Positions 60,031 to 64,000 of a DNA stretch of 64,000 nt are shown here, piece after piece. Under the pieces are notes generated by a model. It saw only the letters and a program-made list of their open reading frames with translations, ran no database searches and was not told the origin of the DNA. Within the stretch, counting starts at the first letter, position 1. Every line of letters begins with the position of its first letter. The position numbers were made by a program, and so were the translations under genes. The stretch comes from Coptis chinensis. Its lineage: Eukaryota > Streptophyta > Magnoliopsida > Ranunculales > Ranunculaceae. The stretch lies in NCBI GenBank assembly GCA_015680905.1, contig CM027378.1:74925501-74989500 (forward strand). The letters run 5' to 3'.

Positions 60031-60938
60031 TCATTCATTTGCATCACGCCAATCTATCATAGCTTTCCAGACTTTGCTCCACTTCCTCTTTTTTGCATTG
60101 TCTAGATGAGCTATTATTTTATCATCATTAGGGAAAGAACGAACTTTCTTTAGATACCTTGCAGGGTGTCGCCATGTCCGAAATCGCAAAGAACGAATTA
60201 TCTTGTTTGTTGGACACATAGAGTCGACCTTTACCCAGTCCTGAAAGGTGGCCGCAAATTGTGGGAAGTACGTCCTCACTATCCTGCATGCTGTAACTGG
60301 CAGGGTGATATAGGGCTGCCGAAAAGACCGAGCCTTCTTAAGGTTCTCAATTACTAGGTTTGTAATGTCAAAGGCGGTATGTTGCTGGGCCAATGCATGG
60401 AATGTCTTACACGCTGACTTTGATGCAGTGGAAAAATGCCAATCCCCCATGATGTTCAGAAGAATAAATAACATGGCAGTTCCAACATTCATGGTTATAC
60501 TGGCTAGTGGAATAGTGAAGTCTGGCCATCAGCCAGCTTCAGCACGTTCTCTGACGTGGGCAATGCCATCTCCATACCGGGCAGCAAAATCTTCCCTAGA
60601 ATAGTCATTAAAGTCATTCTCTATCATGTATTGAATGGGGAGGTCTGGCTGAAGAGGAGGAAGGTCTAGGGCCATAGCAACAGTTGGCTCGTAAAAAGAG
60701 TGTCGGGTGTTACCAATACGGAGTGTAAAGCCATTCAAAGGGAAACCCCCGGTACCGGTAGATCTTCCATGTGATCATAAAAATAAGTTGCCAAACCTGG
60801 GGAGTATGTCTGCTCCGGGTGTAGAATAAGAGAGTTCCAACCAACTTGAGTGATGTAGTCTCTGAAAAGATGTCCATATGCCGGAGAATTTAGCAACGAA
60901 TGGAAAGATTGTTTTGGAATCATCTTTGGAACTTCCAT
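60031..60938 (-). pseudogene. Transposon-type domain, copy C
   Basis: Frames 60735-60938, 60529-60738 and 60031-60492 read in order. They give SFHSLLNSPAYGHLFRDYIT then VGWNSLILHPEQTYSPGLAT, then FTLRIGNTRHSFYEPTVAMA-LDLP, then MNVGTAMLFILLNIMGDWHF and ITLPVTACRIVRTYFPQF. It resembles the 'putative plant transposon protein' domain often found in Athila-type elements. Two breaks separate the frames. Function unknown. Confidence 0.55.
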
Positions 60939-61095
60939 TGTAGAAGATGTGTGAAAAAAAATGTGACCTGTTTAGACAAGGATAAACAAATATTAGAGTA
61001 TGATGAGAATAATTAAGTAAAAACAATTACCATAGGAAAATTAAAAACTAAAAAGAAAATGACAAATAATATAAAATTGCAAAATTTAAATGGTT

Positions 61096-62274
61096 TCATG
61101 GGTCCAAGTAACGGTGAGGATCCTTTTGTGGGAGGGATCCATTTATAAGATTTTCTATGCCGTCAATCCGTGCAACAGCCCGTTGCAACATTTCGCTTTT
61201 TGTCTGGTAAATCTCGGCATGGTTCTCCATTATGAGAGTGTGATTTGCCAAGAACTGGTTGTGGCTGTGCAAGAATTGTGCTTGTTCCTCTTCGTTTATT
61301 GTCCGTAGGTCCTGGAATTCAAGAAGACTGGTGATGATAATGTTCTGACGTTTGAATAATGTCACTAGTCCTTGTTGCATTAAATGAAGACCTTCCATGG
61401 GATTAAATACGTTGCATAATGCATTTTCAGTGAAGATGTTATCGGTGGAACAATCTTCGTCGGTTTCTGCACTGACATGGTTCTTTGTAACGTCGGGGTT
61501 CCAGAATCCGTTCCTACATACTGAGTGAATGGTAAGAATGTTAGCTGTTCGAAGAGGTGTATGAGGAGAAGTACTAGAAAAACCCCAACGTATCATGATA
61601 AGTGTCACAATGGTTGGTAAAGGAGTCGCCTTTTCCCCGCACGCGTCGATCGCGTCCGGAGAAATTTAATAATGCAAAAATCATTGCAGTTACTCTGTAA
61701 GACCCGAGTAGATGGAGGAGGGTTTGGTTATTTCGGAAGTCTTAGACGTGCCGAGCACATTATGAGCTACCCATTGGATCACAGATAATTGGTTCTTTTG
61801 CAAAGATCGCTGATAAACAATACAATTTTTCCGGTTGTATTCGCCGTGAAGGATAGTTGCAAACATTAGATGTCTGATATTGTCGAAAGGTGAATCCTGG
61901 AGGTGTACTCCTTGGTTTGTAATAGGAATTTGAAGTACCTCAGAGATGATTTCCATAGTCAATTCACGCTCGCATCCGTTAGCACGGACAAAGAATTGTC
62001 CGTTTTGGAAATAACCGCTTTTATAGAACAACAAGACCAATTCTCTGGAATAAAAGGCTTGCTTATGATGTAAAAGAGGGTGCCATCCTCGACGTGATAT
62101 TTCTATGTCAAAAAAGGGATGAAAAAGACCATTTTGGAAATTTTCCATAAAATTTTGCTCGGGCACGAAACTTCGAGTGAGGGCCATTAAAGATGGAGTG
62201 GTGAAAAAAAATATTTTTGGAAAAAGGGAAGTTAGATTTTTGAGGTGTCTATCCTTGTTATAAATAGGCACCAA
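61096..62274 (-). pseudogene. Transposon-type domain, copy B, with C-terminal coiled coil
   Basis: 61690-62274 has RRGWHPLLHHKQAFYSRELV, LQIPITNQGVHL and SVIQWVAHNVLGTSKTSEIT. 61096-61608 continues with TLIMIRWGFSSTS and a long helical, Gln/Glu-rich tail (LHSHNQFLANHTLIMENHAE). It shares GW--L--H-Q--YS--L with copy C and QW---NV-GTSK-S-I-K with copy A. Stops in the junction (61609-61690) break it. Confidence 0.55.
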
Positions 62275-63166
62275 TCCGAAAATGTAAAAGATACGGATCG
62301 AGGTGTCACAGGGTAGTTAGACCACGTGTATCTTCTAAGATATATGCAAAAGTGGATGTAGTATGGATGAGAAGAATGGGGCATATGACAAAGAGTGATT
62401 TTTTTTACACTAAATAGTGTAAGTAGAAGGACAAGGAAAATGTAGATATACTATCACAATAAGATGTAAGAACGTATAACGGTATGGAAACACAACATAA
62501 TGATACAGGAAATGAAATACAAACCTAAATATTAGATAGAACTATATGCCACATTAACAACATTACTATAATGAAACAAACAAGCATGAAGACTTGATTA
62601 GCATATTCAATTTGCCGCTGCTCAAACTTTTCTAGTGCATCCATGAAGCTTGAAATTTGGAGCGGACTAAAAACGATTTTTTAGAATAAGAAGTGTAGAG
62701 GGAAGAATATGAAATGAGTGAATGTGGAGGAAGTGTTGAACTTATTTATAGAAAGAACTTTGCCGTTTTCTGACCGTTTTTTGTGCGTTTTCATGACCCT
62801 TTTTTTGTGCGTTTTCATGACCGTTTAATAAAACGTTAGTTTACGGTAAAGTTTGCTGTTAAGTGTGACATCTAAAATATATATGTATATATATGTATAT
62901 ATATATATATATCTATATAAATTATTATTACTAATATTATTATATATGTTCCTACCTATAAAATATAATATTAGACATAACTAATATATCCAGGCAGAAA
63001 TTTTTAGGAAATAACCTACTATTAGGCTGGAAATGCAAACACGTAAATCAAATATCTGACATAAATATTATACAAAACTGGAAAAATAAACTAGCTACTG
63101 ATGATCCTCAGGGGCTGCAGAAGAATCCTCGGGGGCTGCAGAAGAAGAACTAGGAGTCCTGCGACG
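62275..63166. other. Spacer between copies
   Basis: Non-coding, with a (TA)n run at 62878-62912. Nothing else recognised. Confidence 0.45.
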
Positions 63167-63906
63167 TTATGCAGTACGAGCTCCCGTGGAGGCTAACTGC
63201 TCCTGGATATCACCAAGAGTATCCATCACCTGAGCTTGAAATCGATCTTTGGCTCGCCATGAACATTCATTTGAACCGGGTTCTCGGCGAAAAGCATATG
63301 GTCCTGAAATGCAGTCATGGAAGCTCTCATTTCCTGCTGGAATTCGCCCATGCTGTTTGTCATCGACTCGTGGCGAGTGGTCATATATGTCCTTAACTCG
63401 CCTAACGTACGTCTCATCGATACCGGGCGAAAGTGTACATGTCTCTCGACCATCGCTCACGCAGACGTAAAGGCCTCTATGGGGTGGGTGATCTTACTCA
63501 TGGCAGTCTCATCAAAGTAGGGTGGGTGAGAGGAGCCTACGCTAGTGTGCTCGGCAGCCCTAGGTGCTGTGGGTTCCCAAGGGTCCTATATGCATTTCTT
63601 GAAGACAAGCATATTCTCATATTGTGGTATAGGGAGTAACGGGGTGGCGGACAGAAAACCCAAGGTAATCATAACTTGTGTTACCAGAACAACAAGAGGG
63701 GCTGATCTAAGAGTGGCATGTGTAATAATATCAAAAAGAAAGGTAACAATGCAGAAGTTACCCTTTCGCTCCTGGAGGATCCAGAGAAGGTGGAGGAAGG
63801 TCTTGTTAATGTCTGAGGGCTTCGAGGTGCCAATGACGTTCAGTCCCAGCCATTGAGTCACAGCCGGTACCGGTTGGTTCGACCGAAAGTTAACCGATAC
63901 ACACAT
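63167..63906 (-). pseudogene. Transposon-type domain, copy A (continues right)
   Basis: 63586-63906 has AVTQWLGLNVIGTSKPSDIN then SAPLVVLVTQVMITLGFLSA, parallel to copy B. 63167-63460 and 63226-63453 cover the helical C-terminus (RTYMTTRHESMTNSMGEFQQ). The N-terminal half would lie to the right of 63906 and past the window edge. Confidence 0.5.
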
Positions 63907-64000
63907 TTCTGTCTATGTTGTACTCTCCCTCGATTAGCGTGTCGAGCATTAGGTCGTGAGTCCGTGGGTACACGGACTGCTGCTGAGTCAGCACGTGGTC

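Larger units (their letters stand above)
58207..64000 (-). mobile_element. Internal region of an Athila-like Gypsy element, continues past the window
   Basis: It is bounded at left by the polypurine tract and LTR. It holds three diverged copies of one protein domain on the minus strand and long non-coding spacers. No gag or pol is reached. Confidence 0.5.

Overview
This is plant nuclear DNA, from a eudicot judging by the gene relics and transposon families; I cannot name the species. It is AT-rich, has GT–AG introns, and is mostly a transposon graveyard. I find only two apparently intact host genes, both on the minus strand. One encodes an 837-residue ARM-repeat membrane protein (27138-29802, two exons). 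The other encodes a 403-residue protein of unknown function with two predicted membrane helices (41977-45831, four exons).

Region 1-17.5 kb is a three-level nest. The oldest layer is a minus-strand Ty3/Gypsy element (Gypsy-B; gag and protease at right, integrase at left, 5' LTR from 17143). A second minus-strand Gypsy (Gypsy-A, 1-5886, left end outside the window) inserted into the ~168-bp tandem repeats of Gypsy-B's 3' region. A 5106-bp CACTA transposon (9936-15041) inserted into Gypsy-B pol with a perfect CGC target duplication. Both Gypsy elements have a second RNase H domain, a mark of the Tat lineage. The CACTA element carries the 5' exons of a queuine tRNA-ribosyltransferase accessory subunit (QTRT2-like), joined in frame, inside an exon, to the 3' exons of a glutamine:fructose-6-phosphate amidotransferase (GFAT) gene. 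Introns are retained, and a frameshift and a nonsense codon have since been acquired. This is the most unusual object in the window.

Region 17.5-27 kb is mostly non-coding. It has a LINE 3' remnant, a trace of Copia RNase H, a 2-oxoglutarate dioxygenase exon relic and Helitron termini. After the ARM gene come a compact non-autonomous Copia-type element (32174-34124; 280-bp LTRs, AGTGA duplication, no coding capacity) and a decayed Copia element (35918-40477; 145-bp LTRs) that carries a hAT-type MITE-like insertion.

Region 46-56.5 kb has a 342-bp hAT-type MITE (8-bp duplication) that split one arm of a 37-bp inverted repeat, a Helitron 3' end on the minus strand, and a cluster of unrelated broken gene pieces: NTF2-like, F-box/DUF295, PPR and PRP8. 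A short Helitron-helicase-like frame lies just beyond them. One possible reading is a large, decayed, gene-capturing Helitron.

Region 56.5-64 kb has an Athila-like LTR (56513-58206), a polypurine tract, and three diverged minus-strand copies of one unknown transposon-type domain running off the right edge.
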